Notes under the pieces: generated by a model | Seen by the model: the letters and a program-made list of their open reading frames with translations, nothing else | What the model was told of the DNA's origin: nothing | Database searches by the model: none | Assembly (NCBI GenBank): GCA_936432065.2 | Contig: OW386291.2 | Location: 11,633,821-11,697,820, forward strand | Direction: 5' to 3' | Source of the DNA: Rutpela maculata | Lineage: Eukaryota; Arthropoda; Insecta; Coleoptera; Cerambycidae | DNA: 64,000 nucleotides | Shown: positions 11,816-23,100 of the stretch, one piece after another | How positions within the stretch are numbered: the first letter of the stretch is position 1 | Layout of the letters: each line of letters starts with the position of its first letter | Program-made: the position numbers and the translations under genes

Positions 11816-12215
11816 GCAAGATCCACAATTGGTAGAAAATGATAATAATTCCTTCCGATTTCTCAATCAAATTAAGGTTAATCATGCATTATCTCTTGCT
11901 CTAACAAATAAACCTAACTACTATAATAGATGCATTTTACGCACGTTTTTTTTTAAATGAATGCTTGACTTAAACAAAAATAGAACCAATACAATGTGTT
12001 TTTGTGCTTACATTTGTTAATGCAGTGGGAATCATTTATTACAGTAAAAGTTTAGAAAACACTGGGATTTATAGTACATCTTGAAAAACAATAAAAGCTG
12101 TACCTTGTATGTTCTATACATTGTAAATATGTGCTTTTGAGCAATTAATGCGAAAAAATTTGTTTTCAATTGTTCCTAGAATTTGAATAGATATTCACTT
12201 GTAATAAATTAAACT
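11816..12215. other. AT-rich gap, no gene seen
   Basis: About 400 bp between the LINE tail and the foldback element. No exon, RNA or repeat boundary could be supported. Confidence 0.4.
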
Positions 12216-14070
12216 GGCGCACAAAAAAATAATATGTAATTTTATTTTCCAATTTTATTTTCCAAAGGTGAAAGACACTTATCCTTAGGTTTTTTGATCC
12301 GCTGATTTAAAATATCACGTCAAAAATATATATTTCATTGCCCAATTTTTGGCAAATTTACATTTCATCCCTAAATTCGGGGTAAAATGAATCTAATAGA
12401 ACGACGCGCGTTGAAATGAAACTTCTGAATCGTTTACCCCCCCCCAAAAAAAAAAAACTACTACTGCTCCTTGTTCTGATTTTTCCATAATACGCTTGTG
12501 AGGGCTTGACAGATTGGGCTTATTACAGGGAATATTGATAAGTCGAGTATATTTTGACAAGGAGACGCCAAAACCAGCCCCTTCCTGAATGACAAAGCAT
12601 TCTGAAAATACTACGAAAGGGCTGAAGAATGGTTTTCCCCCGTTATCGAGGGCGAGGAAGTATTGCTACCATCGTGTTCCTCGCCCTTGAAAACGAGAGG
12701 AAACTGTTCTTCAGCCCTTTCGCAGTATCTTCGGAATGTTTTGTCAATCAGGGAGGGCGTGGGTCCAACCCCCGGGGGTTGTCCTGGCGTCTCCTGGTCA
12801 GAAGATACTCGATTTATCAAAATTCCCTGTAATAACCCCGATCTGTCAAGCCCTCACAAGCGTAGTATGGATATATCAGAAACGGGGGTAGTTTTCTTCC
12901 ATTTAGGGGTAGTTTTAAAAGAGTTCGGTGGGGTAAAATTTTGCAACCATTGTGTTTCTCGCTTCGATAATAGAGGGAAACCCCTCTTCAGCCAGTATTT
13001 TCCGAATGTTGTCATTCAGGCAGTGAGTGGTTACAACCCCCGGGGTTGTTTTAGCGTCTCCTGGTCAGAAGATACTCAGTGTATCAATATTCCCTGTAAT
13101 AACCCCTCACAAGCGTAGTATGGATACATCAGAACAAGGGGTAGTTTTCTTCCGTTCAGAGGTAGTTTCAGAAGAGTGCGGTGGGGTAAAATATTGCAAC
13201 CATTATGTTTGCCTCGATAACGGAGGGAAACCATTCTTCAGCCCTTTCGCAGTATTTTCCGAATGTTTTGTCATTCAGGGAGGGAGTGGTTACAACCCCC
13301 GTGGTTGTTTTGGCGTATTCTGGTCAAAAGATATTCGATTCTTCAATATTCCCTGTAATACCCCCGATCTGTCAAGCTCTCACACTCACAAGCGTAGTAT
13401 GAAAAAATCAGAACAAGGGATAATTTTCTTTTCATTTAGAAGTATAAAAACCAGCCTCTGTCTGATTCTTTTGGCGCAGAGGTTTATTTCATCAAAATTT
13501 TTAAAATATTTTTACAGTGGCAAAATACCCAAAAACACAAAAAATCATGAATATGCCACAAATAATAAATTATAAACAGTGGGAGAAAGTATTGCAATTA
13601 TCGTGTTACTTGCCCTCGAAAACTGGAGGAAACCATTCTTCAGCCCTTTCGCAGTATTTTCGGAATATTTTGTCATTCAGGGAGGGGTGGGGTGGTTTTG
13701 GCGTCTCCTGGTCAAAAGATACTTGACTTATCTATATTCCCTGTAATAACCCCGATCTGTCAAGCTCTCGAAAGGGTATTATGGAAAAATCGGAACTAGA
13801 GGTAGTATTAGTTTTTTTTCCGTAGTACGATAGAACGTTGGGAGTATGTGACTAAAGCCATTTGAAACGATTCAGAAGTTCCATTTCAACGCGTGTCTTT
13901 CTATTAAATTTAATAGCAATTTAACCCCAAATTTAGGGATGAAATGTCATTTTCCGAAAAATGGAGCAGTGCAACAAATATTTTTGACGTGATATTTAGA
14001 ATCAGCGGATCAACAAAAACATAAGGATAAGTGTCTTTCACCTTTGGAAAATAATTTTTTTGTGTGTGCC
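12216..14070. mobile_element. Foldback (long inverted repeat) element
   Basis: The left arm ('ggtgaaagacacttatcctta', 'gatccgctgatt', 'atatcacgtcaaaaata', 'catttcatccctaaatt', 'gcgttgaaatg.aacttctgaatcg') recurs inverted at 13855-14070 in the same order. Arms are about 200 bp and clearly diverged. Between them lies a tandem array with one unit inverted at the left (12440-12680). No transposase is present, so it would depend on an enzyme in trans. TSD not resolved. Confidence 0.75.
12676..13800 (+). repeat. Satellite-like core, four diverged tandem units
   Basis: Units of roughly 230-300 bp repeat 'cttcagccctttcgcagtat', 'cggaatgttttgtcattcag', 'cgtctcctggtcaaaagatac' and 'ccctgtaataaccccgatct' near 12705, 12990, 13235 and 13640. 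A partial inverted unit at 12440-12680 faces them. Open frames of 60-180 codons occur in several frames because the unit is GC-richer; none looks like a protein. A diverged relative lies at 57380-57700. Confidence 0.75.
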
Positions 14071-14221
14071 TGTGTTATTTTTAAATTTTGTTGATTGCTA
14101 AATGCTGTACAAAAAATTGGAACGATTTGTGAATTTGTTCTAAGTACGACAATTACTCATATGTATGGCGAACATTTCATCTAAGGAACTATTATGGTTA
14201 TTACAATATTTATTTCACTAG

Positions 14222-14322
14222 TTTCGAATTACTAAAGATGAATTGCTTGTCTCTTTAGATAATATAATACATACACAAGGAATCAATGAATTTCATGAAC
14301 AACAAGAACCTGTTCTTAAAAC
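14222..14322 (+). CDS. Candidate host exon, unidentified
   Basis: A 101-bp stretch open in one frame is preceded by a polypyrimidine-like acceptor (tttatttcactag) and followed by a good donor (gtgagtg). It encodes a hydrophilic segment including DELLVSLDNIIHTQGINEFH. Base composition is less extreme than its surroundings. I do not recognise the protein and cannot link it to another exon. Chance splice-like flanks are possible. Confidence 0.3.
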
Positions 14323-14764
14323 GTGAGTGTATCTTAATATTACCACCTTCATGTATTCAATCTTAAACCATTGTATTTATTCTCGCGTTTTTATAAATAC
14401 TTCAATGAGTCTGTGCCAGAGGATTGTGACTGCATTTTTGTTTCTTTTTTAATTTTTATCAAGAATTGCATGTCACGTCTTCTCAATGTCGTTGCATTTC
14501 CTTCTTTATGCATTATCTGTTAAGAAATAGTGACTTGTTAATTGATAATAGATAATAAGAATAATGAACAGTGAATAGATAATATTTAACTAGTATTCAT
14601 ACAAAAATGATGCTAATATCTCTTCTAAAACTAAAAAAAAAGTGCGAATATTCAAGACAAACCTTCTAGAGAGATCCCGATAAAAAGTTTTTTCTCCACT
14701 TTTCTGTAGAAACGTGACGGTAAATTATTTTACAGCTCAAATTGATATTGCAGTACTATTAAAA
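14323..14764. other. AT-rich stretch, no gene seen
   Basis: No recognisable repeat, exon or RNA. Confidence 0.35.
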
Positions 14765-15635
14765 AACCGCTGCGCAAGGAATCACTACTTCCACATTCAG
14801 ATTTTCTTTCCTAGTCTCTCACAATGAAAAAAAAAATTGATACTATATTTGCATATTTGCACTCCACTTTGTGGAAACATTTTTTATGGAACTTTAACAA
14901 TATAATATTGGAAATCGTCGACCCCAAAAATCCATAAAATGATATCGTCGGCTAAGAGGGTAAACCTGCTAAGTCTACCTTGAACAATTTTACAGGAGAG
15001 AAAAGAAAACATATAAAATGTGTATCATTAACAAATTCAGAAAAACAAAAATCCCGTTTGTACATTTTCAGAAAATAAATGAAAATGCACAAATGGGGTT
15101 TTTGTTTTTTAAATTTGTTATTTACACACATTTTATATGTTTTCTTTCCTCTCCTGTAAAATTGTTCAAAGTGTACTTGGCAGCTTTATCCTCTTAGCCG
15201 ACGATATACCACATCGGTAAGGTGGGGGAGGGAGGGTAAGTGGAAAGTAGAAAAAATTGTTGAAGCCTTTGGTGCTTGTAGACATACGAAATGGCAGTTT
15301 TATTTTTTTCACCCCCTTTAATAATGGGGTGGGGGTGGTAATGTGGGTGGCTGACGCCAAATAATTTTTCTTCTTCTTCTCTCTTATATACTAAAAACCA
15401 ATTTCTTGTTGAAATATATATATGTGTACCGAATTTCAAGTCAATATCTTAAACCCTTCCAGAGAAATCGATCGTCCGCACAATGAATAAGTTACAGACA
15501 GATCGACAGACAGATTTTTTTGTTCAAACTTAAAATCTCGACATTTCATGACATTATAAAAGCCAATTTGAACAATAAAAAATTTCAAAAATATACATAT
15601 TTTTTGCGTTACTATATTTCCACTGGATATGGAAG
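14765..15635 (+). repeat. Copy of the 'acttccac' repeat, interrupted by a hairpin MITE
   Basis: Starts 'ccgctgcgcaaggaatcactacttccacat' and ends 'cttccactggatatggaagtaa', the same ends as copies at 28975, 30418 and 46205. It has the internal 'cctttaataatggggtgggggtgg' block and the 'agacagatcgacagacag' tract. The copy is split by a 260-bp insert at 14945-15204. Non-coding. Confidence 0.8.
14945..15204. mobile_element. Hairpin MITE with TA target duplication
   Basis: Near-palindromic insert. Its ends 'tcgtcggctaagaggg' and the inverse 'cctcttagccgacga' lead into arms of over 100 bp ('gaacaattttacaggag' / 'ctcctgtaaaattgttc', 'catataaaatgtgt' / 'acacattttatatg'). TA flanks it at 14943-14944 and 15205-15206, and uninterrupted copies of the host repeat read through this point. 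TA duplication fits Tc1/mariner-type mobilisation (inference). Confidence 0.75.
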
Positions 15636-16854
15636 TAATTTATTTCAATCATCATTGTAAAACACGTTCAAACAGCTACAATTTAAGATAAAAAAGTCTT
15701 AGCCTGGGCAAATTGCGGTTTTTTTATGAGGCTACAAAATTTTTTCGAAAATCCCGTTTTTCATATTATATTACCTACATTTATAGAACCTATAATTACA
15801 CATTACACATTCAAGTTTCATTAAAAGATTTACTATTTTTTAAGTAATTTCGGTTTATGTAAAATTTGACATTTTTGTGGTTTCTATTTTTTGCAAAAGA
15901 ACAAAATGGTAGATCGTATTTAGACCTATGCAGTTTCAGTCACAAACTTTTTGATTTCTTGTTTGGCCTGATTCGATGAACAGAATCCGGCATATAGAAA
16001 TGAACAGGACAAGAACACGTTTTTCAAAATTTAAACTTAATTTCAAAAAAACGCTCACTCCTCAGATTGAACAAAACTTTACTCTAACTTCCTGATAACA
16101 TACAGACTGTATTTCCACACAAAAATTGCCCCTCCCCCCAACAGTCGTTGAAAAAAGCTCAGCTTTGTCGATTAAATACAGATGTGATAGTAAAGTGTAA
16201 AAAAATTTTTACTTCTAAAATTAGAAAAAAAAAATAGTGAAACAATTTAAACTATAAAGTAGATCATAATTACAGAGGTTGAACTGCAGTTAATAGATAT
16301 TGAATTATTAAATAATTGTTAATACAAGAAATAGAAGCACCACAAATTACTTATATATTTTTATATTATGTAACAGTTTGTCAAAAAATGTAAAATAGCT
16401 AAGATACATGTAGAGAAATAAATATTAGGGAATGTATATAATATAAATCGTATAGTCATTGTTCAACCAGTTTTACAACTAATTAATAAAATCGTCTTTA
16501 CAAATATAAGACAAGATAATATTTTAGCCTGTTTTTTAAGTTATTATAAAAAACGAGATATTGAGTTATAAAATCACACTTAGTTTAATGTTTTGTACAT
16601 TTTATTTTATTGTAAGTTTTAAATATTTGATTACTTTGACAATGCTCTTTTTCTGCTCTCTGCTTTTCCTTTTTATAAGATCTATGAATATGCTTCAAAA
16701 TATATTTATTCATTTTTTTCCAAAAGGTGTACGCGCTCGCTTTCAGAAAAGTCGTGAAAGGTATTTAAGCAAATTTAAGCTATTTTGATAACCTACACAA
16801 ATAGAATAGAATAGAAAAATATTTATTATCTATGTATATTGTATATTATATAAA
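15636..16854. other. AT-rich stretch, no gene seen
   Basis: Only short low-complexity open frames occur, including a hydrophobic one at 16561-16788 that looks like chance AT-rich translation. No exon signals with a matching frame. Confidence 0.35.
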
Positions 16855-17445
16855 AGAATACCCTGACTGACTGACTGGTCTATCAACGCACAGCTCAAAC
16901 CGCTGGGTCTAGAAACTTCAAATTTTGCATAGAGGTTCCTCGAATGACGTAAGCAACTACTAAGAAGGGATTTTTCGAAAGTCGACTCCTAAAAGGGTGA
17001 AAAAGGGGGTTAAAATTTTAAGCTTTTCGGAAACGGTTAGACCTAGCGTGAAATTTGGCAGAAATATACTCATTATTAGGATTTATTAGACACGAGTGAG
17101 ACGAAATTTCGTTTTCCACTTTTTGAAAGGGTGAAAACGGAGGTGATAGATGGTCTAAAGGATACCGTATCTCTGAAAGTCAGACGTGATATTCCAGCGA
17201 CGGGCTTTTCTAAGGAAATAAGGAGACAAGTATTCGACGATTGTCAAAAGACACTCTCTCCGAAAGGGTGAACGGGGAGGGGGAGGTTTTTCAGAAAGCT
17301 TTTCTGAAAGGGTTAGATTTAGAAGCGCGAAATTTAGCAGAAATACTCTTTATTGGAATCTACTAGACAAGAGGGAGACGAAATTTCGATTTTCACTTTT
17401 TGAAAGGGTGAAAACGGGGGTGGTGAATGGTCCAAAGGGTACCCG
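16855..17445 (+). repeat. Insect interspersed repeat with internal duplication
   Basis: Begins 'ccctgactgactgactgg' followed by 'tcaacgcacagctcaaaccgctggg', a common type of insect repeat opening. A block near 17030-17160 ('agcttttcggaaacggtt' to 'tgaaagggtgaaaacgg') recurs at 17310-17430, giving a tandem duplication with a period of about 285 bp. Non-coding. Confidence 0.6.
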
Positions 17446-17859
17446 TATCTCATGATTATCACCATGTATTACAGATATGGCCCAATTTCACTAAGGATTT
17501 TTGTAATATGCTGTTTTACATAGTAATTAAATATTCATCCGACTTTGATAAAAACGCCGTGACCGCCCGAGAGACGTTTTTCTATATACCTAATACAGCG
17601 TTGCACTAAATTGTAATTAATTTGAATAAAAAAAAGAAAAATGAAACGAAAAAAAAAAAATGAAAAAAAAAGCTAATTTTTTTTAACAAAAAAAAAAATT
17701 GAAATTTTGAACTTAGTAGAGTGTCCACTAGCTAATCACTAGCTAATACAAACATTAAATTAACAAATTGCAAAAGAAAATAGGTGGCACACGATCAATC
17801 GTCATTAATGAGCTCTGGCAGTGAATGTGTTAATAATAGCATGACCTAGATGCTCAATT
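17446..17859. other. Low-complexity A-rich stretch, no gene seen
   Basis: Includes long A runs near 17630-17700. No supported feature. Confidence 0.35.
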
Positions 17860-18300
17860 TTTTTGTTCTTTAGCACTTGCTTTAGAAAAAAATGCACTTT
17901 AAACTATAAAGATATTTGCGAAAGAATACAACATTTTTGTTTTTGCAAATATCCCAATAATTATTAGTTTTAGCGAAATAATTGTGGAGATGTAAAATAA
18001 AGATTACAAACCGAAGACGAATTTGGTTTTATTGTATATCTCAGAAACTATGACATTTGCGTCAAAAATGCTAATGATTAATATTAAAAGTAATTAATTA
18101 AGAACTCAAATGATTATTTGTTAGTTTCTATATTATAAAAACAAATAAGTTATTTTTCTCTGTCCATTTAAAACACTTGCTAGAAAAATTTAACCGCCAT
18201 ATTGCTGCCGCCATTTTGAAATTTTCAATTTTAACTTCAAATTCGTAATGAGCGACACCAAGAATATAAATACACCACCCTTCAAAAAAAACAGTAATAT
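17860..18300 (-). repeat. Diverged reverse copy of the repeat at 1-1080
   Basis: Shares 'gcacttgctttagaaaaaaatgcac', 'tatctcagaaactatgac' and 'accgccatattgctgccgccattttg' with the left-end family in reverse order and complement. Boundaries are approximate. Confidence 0.45.
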
Positions 18301-19178
18301 TTTTTCAAATATTAAAATTTTTGATATACTTGAGTTTAAGAACAAGCATCGACACCACATACAAACTGAAGAAGAGGAATTTCAAAAATCACAAAAAAAA
18401 TTTTTTTTCTGATAGTACCTACATTATTTCTAAATTTTACATATCTTATACCTCTAGGTACTGTACCACTAATTATTTTGATAAACATAAATATAATGAT
18501 ATATTTTATCGCGTAATTAATAATAAAATATAAAAAAATATTATTTTTGTTATATTTTTTAACGGTAATTTAAAGCAAAGTCTATTAAAAATTTAATTAT
18601 TAGCTAGTTAGCAAGTAAATTTTTTAAAGAAATTTAAAGTCAAGTATATTAATATCGTAACGATAATTAGTCAGTTAGTAAAAAACACAAATACCTCTAA
18701 AACGTGTCCCACGGGAGATGCTTCCGAGCTGACACTATAACTTTATTTGAATGAAAATTTAAAATCATTTATCATGCCTCAACATTGTAAATATTTAGAG
18801 GTCACTGTCAATGCACACAGAATACGATATGTTTTCCTATTTGTTACTTCTTAAAATGACCAAAAAAATTATTGTTTTGTTTGTCACGTTTGAATAAAAT
18901 AAAAATTCCATTTGAATAAAACTGGTCAAATAATGTCACGTGTAATAAATTTATTACCCATCATTTAATTTTAATTTAAAGTTTTTTCATATCTTCAAGC
19001 GAAATTAGAGCCACAATCTGCGTCAATGTTTTTGTTATTTAGCATTAAACAAATCCCCCACAAAAAACATTGAAAATGTTACATTTCGGTGTTAAGAAAA
19101 AGCTAATTATAGAACAAAAAGAAGTGATATCAATCAGTCGACAGAACCACACAATTATCAAATTGTGGTATACAGCGC

Positions 19179-19184
<6 letters not shown>
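18301..19184. other. AT-rich stretch, no gene seen
   Basis: Contains a fragment 'cctctaggtactgtac' also present at 1231. Otherwise no supported feature. Confidence 0.35.

Positions 19185-19212
<28 letters not shown>
19185..19212 (+). repeat. (AAT)n microsatellite
   Basis: About ten ATA/AAT units, followed directly by the tRNA-like repeat family. Confidence 0.85.
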
Positions 19213-19225
19213 TTTAATAACAATA

Positions 19226-19555
19226 AAAACAAGCTAAAAACGTAGATACTCTTCGCCAATTTACTTAGCTTTTTATATAATTGTTACACATTCTATAGGA
19301 TACTCTTCGCAGTTTTTTTGTAACTATTGTTAGTTTTTGTACATCCTAAATTTTGTGATACCAACTTTGTTGTGAAAAAAATATACGAAAAAAAAATGTT
19401 AAAAAAAACATCCAACATGGCTAGGATTCGAACACGGGATCTTTGGATTGTAAAGCAAAAATTTAGCTACTGGACCATCAGAGACCACTACAAAAATTGA
19501 ATGTCTGTAATATATATCTTTCGAGAATCAGATATCAACGCATTAGACATATTAT
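19226..19555 (-). repeat. Half copy of the GAAGAGTA/tRNA-like repeat
   Basis: Reverse copy of the second half of the family seen complete at 35436-36140: 'aagctaaaaacgtagatactcttcgcc', 'cacattctataggatactcttcgcag', 'tcctaaattttgtgatacc', then a tRNA-like module at about 19414-19490. It abuts a forward copy at the palindrome 'actcttcgcaaaaacgaagagt', so the two are head to head. Confidence 0.7.
19414..19490 (-). repeat. tRNA-like module (pol III box B-like)
   Basis: On the minus strand it carries 'gtgttcgaatcc', a near-consensus box B, about 35-40 bp after a box A-like 'agtagctaaat'. It aligns with the module at 22251-22320. Not a functional tRNA: no clean acceptor stem can be drawn. Confidence 0.55.
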
Positions 19556-20218
19556 TATACTCTTCGCAAAAACGAAGAGTATATTGTATTTGATCGGCAT
19601 ATTTGTAAAATCGTAAATATCGCTCGTACAGAAAAAAATTTCATATCATTGTGTTAGTGAACGAATTCTGAACAATTTTCAAAATATCCGTCTGTCCGTC
19701 CGTCCGTCACGGTTCTTGTATCACTATAACTTAAGAAATAAAAGTCCGATTGTATCTAAATTTGGAAAGTAGGTTAGTGTTAGCTATAGTCCAAGAGCCA
19801 GCGACAGATTTTCATGACCAAGTCCCTCTCAAGCGGTAATTAGTGGAATGCATCAGAGAGTTGTATTATAAAGCCTCGTGAACGTCAGCTGCGGTTCCGT
19901 GGGTGGGATGAGCGGCGGTAGCCTCCCACGCACGGAGAAAAAAAAATTTTTAGTCATTTCCTCCTGACTAAAAATTTGTCAAACTATAACTAATCCAATA
20001 TCTTGAAGAAAAAAAAAGTCAGCTGACTATAACATGGTGTATTATACGTCAGCTGGTCGCTTGAACATGAAAAAAAATTATACATTCAATGATTTCCTCT
20101 TAACTAAAAATTTACCTGATAATAGCTTATATGCTACTGTGAATGAATATAAATGTCAGCTGGCTGTACCTCGGTGGAAAGATCGTCAGTTGATACCTTG
20201 AAAGTTGTAACGCAGAAG

Positions 20219-20557
20219 TTAGGCGGGAGCATAATTAAGTAGGGAGTTCGTTTCTAAAGAAATATTGATGAACTTTTCTCTTAATTGCATTTCGATCGAA
20301 GTCATCCACCTTATCAACAATTTTTTACGGTTTTGGTTGGTTTTTGGTACCGAAAATTTATGGTTAGTGGTATACTCTCTGATAATTTTGTAAACACTGC
20401 GGCCACACACTCCTGTCATATTTGCCACTTTGTTTACAATTTCATCTTTGAGTAATATAGGATTTTCTTGAATCTCATGCTTATACACGCTTAAAATCAT
20501 TTCCTTGGTCTTTACGTCGAAATTAGACTTTTTCGACCTTTTTTTAAGAGGAGACAA
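20219..20557 (-). pseudogene. Truncated transposase N-terminus (helix-turn-helix), frameshifted
   Basis: The frame has no ATG start at its listed 5' end. It encodes a basic start, then ENPILLKDEIVNKVANMTGV and CGRSVYKIIREY, a helix-turn-helix pattern seen at the N-terminus of DDE transposase-like proteins in insects. After residue 80 a frame slip is evident: the alternative frame supplies the acidic 'VDDFD..AI' block that normally follows. The sequence then runs into the terminal repeat with no catalytic domain. It cannot be a working transposase and might at most bind DNA. Confidence 0.6.
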
Positions 20558-20715
20558 ACAAATTTCTGTGATTCCAACCCGGCCTTTTTTAGAAAAGGCA
20601 AAAAGGGTCCGTTTTCAATAATGACTAAATGTAAAGCCTTCACCAACTGTTTCATATAAATGTCAAAGCCATCGGAAAATAGAGAAAACTTTTTTGGCAA
20701 CATACAAGAGTTTGT

Positions 20716-21219
20716 TTGTCGTATGGCTTTAATCGGTTGAAAAACATTAATAAGGCAAGAGTAGCGTTGTTTAAAAAAAAATACAAATTCTTGGAAAATG
20801 ATGATACGTTCAAGTTGCCCAAAAAGGGTATTGATGGCTCTTCTCTACCACCATGCAAATCGGAGCTATACCAGCAATTTTTAAGAGCATGTTACATAGC
20901 TCAAATTTGGTCGCACGCACACCTGAAAGTCCCAACTACTGATGAACCTTCAGACTATGGCTGGCTAGAAATCGACAACAGATTTGAATTTATCTGGTTT
21001 TCTGGAACTCAGTTACCAGAGTCGATTGAAGAAATAAGTATTCAGCCCGAAAAAGATAACATTTTTTTGATCATTTTGATTATGTTACACTAAATATGCA
21101 TCTTAATATATTTTTTTAATTTTTGTACAGATGATGAAGACATGATGGCAGACAGCTCTGACAGCGACTCAGAGAGAGATGAGAGTGACACAAGCCAAAG
21201 CGAGAACGAAAATGATTAA
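20716..21219 (+). pseudogene. C-terminal fragment of a repeat-encoded insect protein
   Basis: An open stretch without an ATG start encodes LPPCKSELYQQFLRACYIAQ, IWSHAHL, and DYGWLEIDNRFEFIWFSGTQLPE, a pattern (LPPC...L.R..Y....W..A....GW......W..G.QLP) that I recognise from proteins scattered through insect repeats. A second piece at 21130-21219, after a splice-like 'tttttgtacag', is acidic (Asp/Glu/Ser-rich) and ends at a stop. Possibly a captured gene fragment with a degraded intron. A related fragment lies at 60547-61320. Function unknown. Confidence 0.5.
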
Positions 21220-22250
21220 ATTACATTATTATTTTTAATCACTTCTTTAAAATGAATGTTATTTATCGAACAGCTAAACTATAAATTGATTAATTTACTT
21301 ATATAAGTATTTCTGCAGTTATTCAATTATATACTTATTAGTTTTAAAGTATCTATACAGAATATTGATTTAATCGGAACACTCATATCGGAGCGTAATG
21401 CCGAATAATTTAAGATACGTCATTTCCTCCCGGATAAAAATTTGTAACCTGATTGTTAATATACTTCTGTAATTATTAAAAAAATCAGGTAGCAGTAAGT
21501 CGAGGGAAACACGTCAGCTGATGCATTTAAATAGGCGATAGATGCTCCCGCCTAACTTCTGCGTTACAACTTTCAAGGTATCAGCTGACAATCTTTCCAC
21601 CGAGGTACAGCCAGCTGATATTTATATTCATTCACAGTAGCATATAAGGTATCATCAGGTACATTTTTAGTTGAGAGGAAATCAGTGAATGTATAAATTT
21701 TTTTCATATTCAAGCGACCAGCTGACGTATAATACACCATGTTATAGTCAGCTGACTTTTTTTTTTTTCTTCAAGATATTGGATTAGCTATAGTTTGACA
21801 AATTTTTAGTCAGGTGGAAATTACTAAAATTTTTTTTTCTCCGTACGTGGGAGGCTACCGCCGCTCATCCCACTCACGAAACCGCAGCTGACGTTCACGA
21901 GGCATTATGATACAACTCCCTGATGCGTCTCACTATTTATCGTTCGAGAAGAAATAAGTGACCAAATTTTCACCTGGCTCCCGGTCTACTAGAGGAAGAA
22001 CCCTATTGAAGAAAGTCGATCAGTAAATAAAAAAGTTATTAATTATTTAATTAAAAAAAAATAAAATTCTCTTAATTTTTCTCGCTTGTACTTAAATAGA
22101 TATCTTGCGAAATGTTATCTCCATAATATATATTTTTTTGTTAATGCATTTTACTAATATATATATTTCATAAAAATATATCTAACAAGTTGAAAAATGT
22201 ATGATTGTCGAAAGATATATATCACAGACAATCAATTTTCGTAGCAATGT

Positions 22251-22320
22251 GTGGTGGTGCAGTGGCTAAAGTTTTGCCTTGCAATCCTGGATCGTGTGTT
22301 CGAATCCCGCACACAGGTTG
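22251..22320 (+). repeat. tRNA-like module (pol III boxes A/B-like)
   Basis: 'cagtggctaaagttttgcc' is box A-like and 'tgtgttcgaatcccgcaca' contains a near-perfect box B. Spacing is tRNA-like. It is homologous to the modules at 19414 and 35871. More likely SINE-type remnants than a working tRNA gene, since 5' and 3' acceptor halves do not pair well by eye. Confidence 0.6.
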
Positions 22321-22690
22321 GTTTATTTTTTCATTTTTTTTTTCATATAATTTTTTTCACAACAAAGTTGGTATCTCAAAATTTAGGATGTTCAAAAACT
22401 AACATATTTACAAGAAAACTGCGAAGAGTATCCTATAGAATGTATAACAATCGCACACAGGTTGGTTTATTTTTTCATTTTTTTTTTCATACAATTTTTT
22501 TCACAACAAAGTTGGCATCACAAAATTTAGGATGTTCAAAAACTAACATTATTTACAAGGAATCTGCGAAGGGTATCCTATAGAATGTGTGACAATTATA
22601 TAAAAAGCTCAGTAAATTGACGAAGAGTAGAGAGTTTTTAGCTTGTTATAAAACATATATTAGTAAAATGCATAAACGAAAAATATATAT

Positions 22691-23088
22691 TGTCGCGTGT
22701 TTCCACCCTTAGGAAACCACCCTCGCAAATTCCGTGGGTTCCAAAAATTATAACAAGAGATGTCCACTAACACACTTTATTAAATATTTACTGGATACTT
22801 CACAATACTCTTATTAATTTAAATACACTTTACTGACTAAAATCACAATGTTTATCACTTTGTTTATCTTTGAAGTCTTAACCTCACTTTCTATACTTTC
22901 TGAACTACTGAACTACTCGCCGAGAATGCGGTCGGTCTTTTATACCAAAAAATGACAGATCTCGATTGTTCTGTGATGACGCCACCATTCTCTAGATCAT
23001 TCCAGATGTCACCAGAACTAACTTCTGGTAGGTTTCTCGAGTAGGTGCAAATACACTACATTCATTCTAAGGGTTGTAACACATTACA
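22691..23088 (-). repeat. 3' LTR
   Basis: 398 bp, same length as the partner. Compared with 26397-26794 there is 'ccttaggaaa' versus 'ccttagaaaa' near the start and 'cacaatactctt' versus 'cacaatgctatt', so the two are nearly identical and the insertion is young. Confidence 0.92.
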
Positions 23089-23100
23089 CTGCCCCCTCCT
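23089..23100 (-). other. Polypurine tract
   Basis: On the minus strand AGGAGGGGGCAG immediately precedes the 3' LTR, the expected place for plus-strand priming. It overlaps the stop codon of the pol-like frame by one base. Confidence 0.8.

Larger units (their letters stand above)
19787..21988. mobile_element. 2.2-kb TIR element with 3-bp TSD (CTA), carrying gene fragments
   Basis: Arms of about 430 bp are inverted copies of each other, for example 'gtgggaggctaccgccgctcatcccac', 'cgtcagctggtcgcttga', 'aaagttgtaacgcagaagttaggcgggagca' at the left and their complements at 21545-21950. Outer ends are TAGTCCAAGAGCCAG and TAGACCGGGAGCCAG on the inward strands. CTA flanks it at 19784-19786 and 21989-21991, matching the uninterrupted repeat. 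The interior holds a truncated transposase N-terminus on the minus strand and a C-terminal fragment of an insect repeat-encoded protein on the plus strand. Family not assigned. Confidence 0.8.
19555..22640 (+). repeat. GAAGAGTA/tRNA-like repeat, split by a 2.2-kb insertion
   Basis: Opens with 'tactcttcgcaaaaacgaagagtatattgtatttgatcggca', continues through the GTCC/CCGT tract and 'gttagtgttagcta' to 19786, and resumes at 21992 with 'gaggaagaaccctattg'. It then passes the tRNA-like module and ends 'gacgaagagtagagagtttttagcttgt'. A block of about 140 bp in the second half (22312-22453) is duplicated at 22453-22590. Comparison with the copy at 35436 shows the insertion point exactly. Confidence 0.75.

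Noticed and set aside
12611..13726. Open frames of 65-182 codons as genes
   Set aside because: They fall in tandem repeats, occur in several frames on both strands, and translate to repeated low-information sequence.
22251..22320. Functional tRNA gene
   Set aside because: Box A- and B-like motifs are present but a full cloverleaf with paired acceptor arm cannot be drawn, and it sits in a dispersed repeat.
22205..22583. Two overlapping small ORFs as coding genes
   Set aside because: They lie in the tRNA-like repeat and its duplication; the Phe-rich translation is from T-rich sequence.
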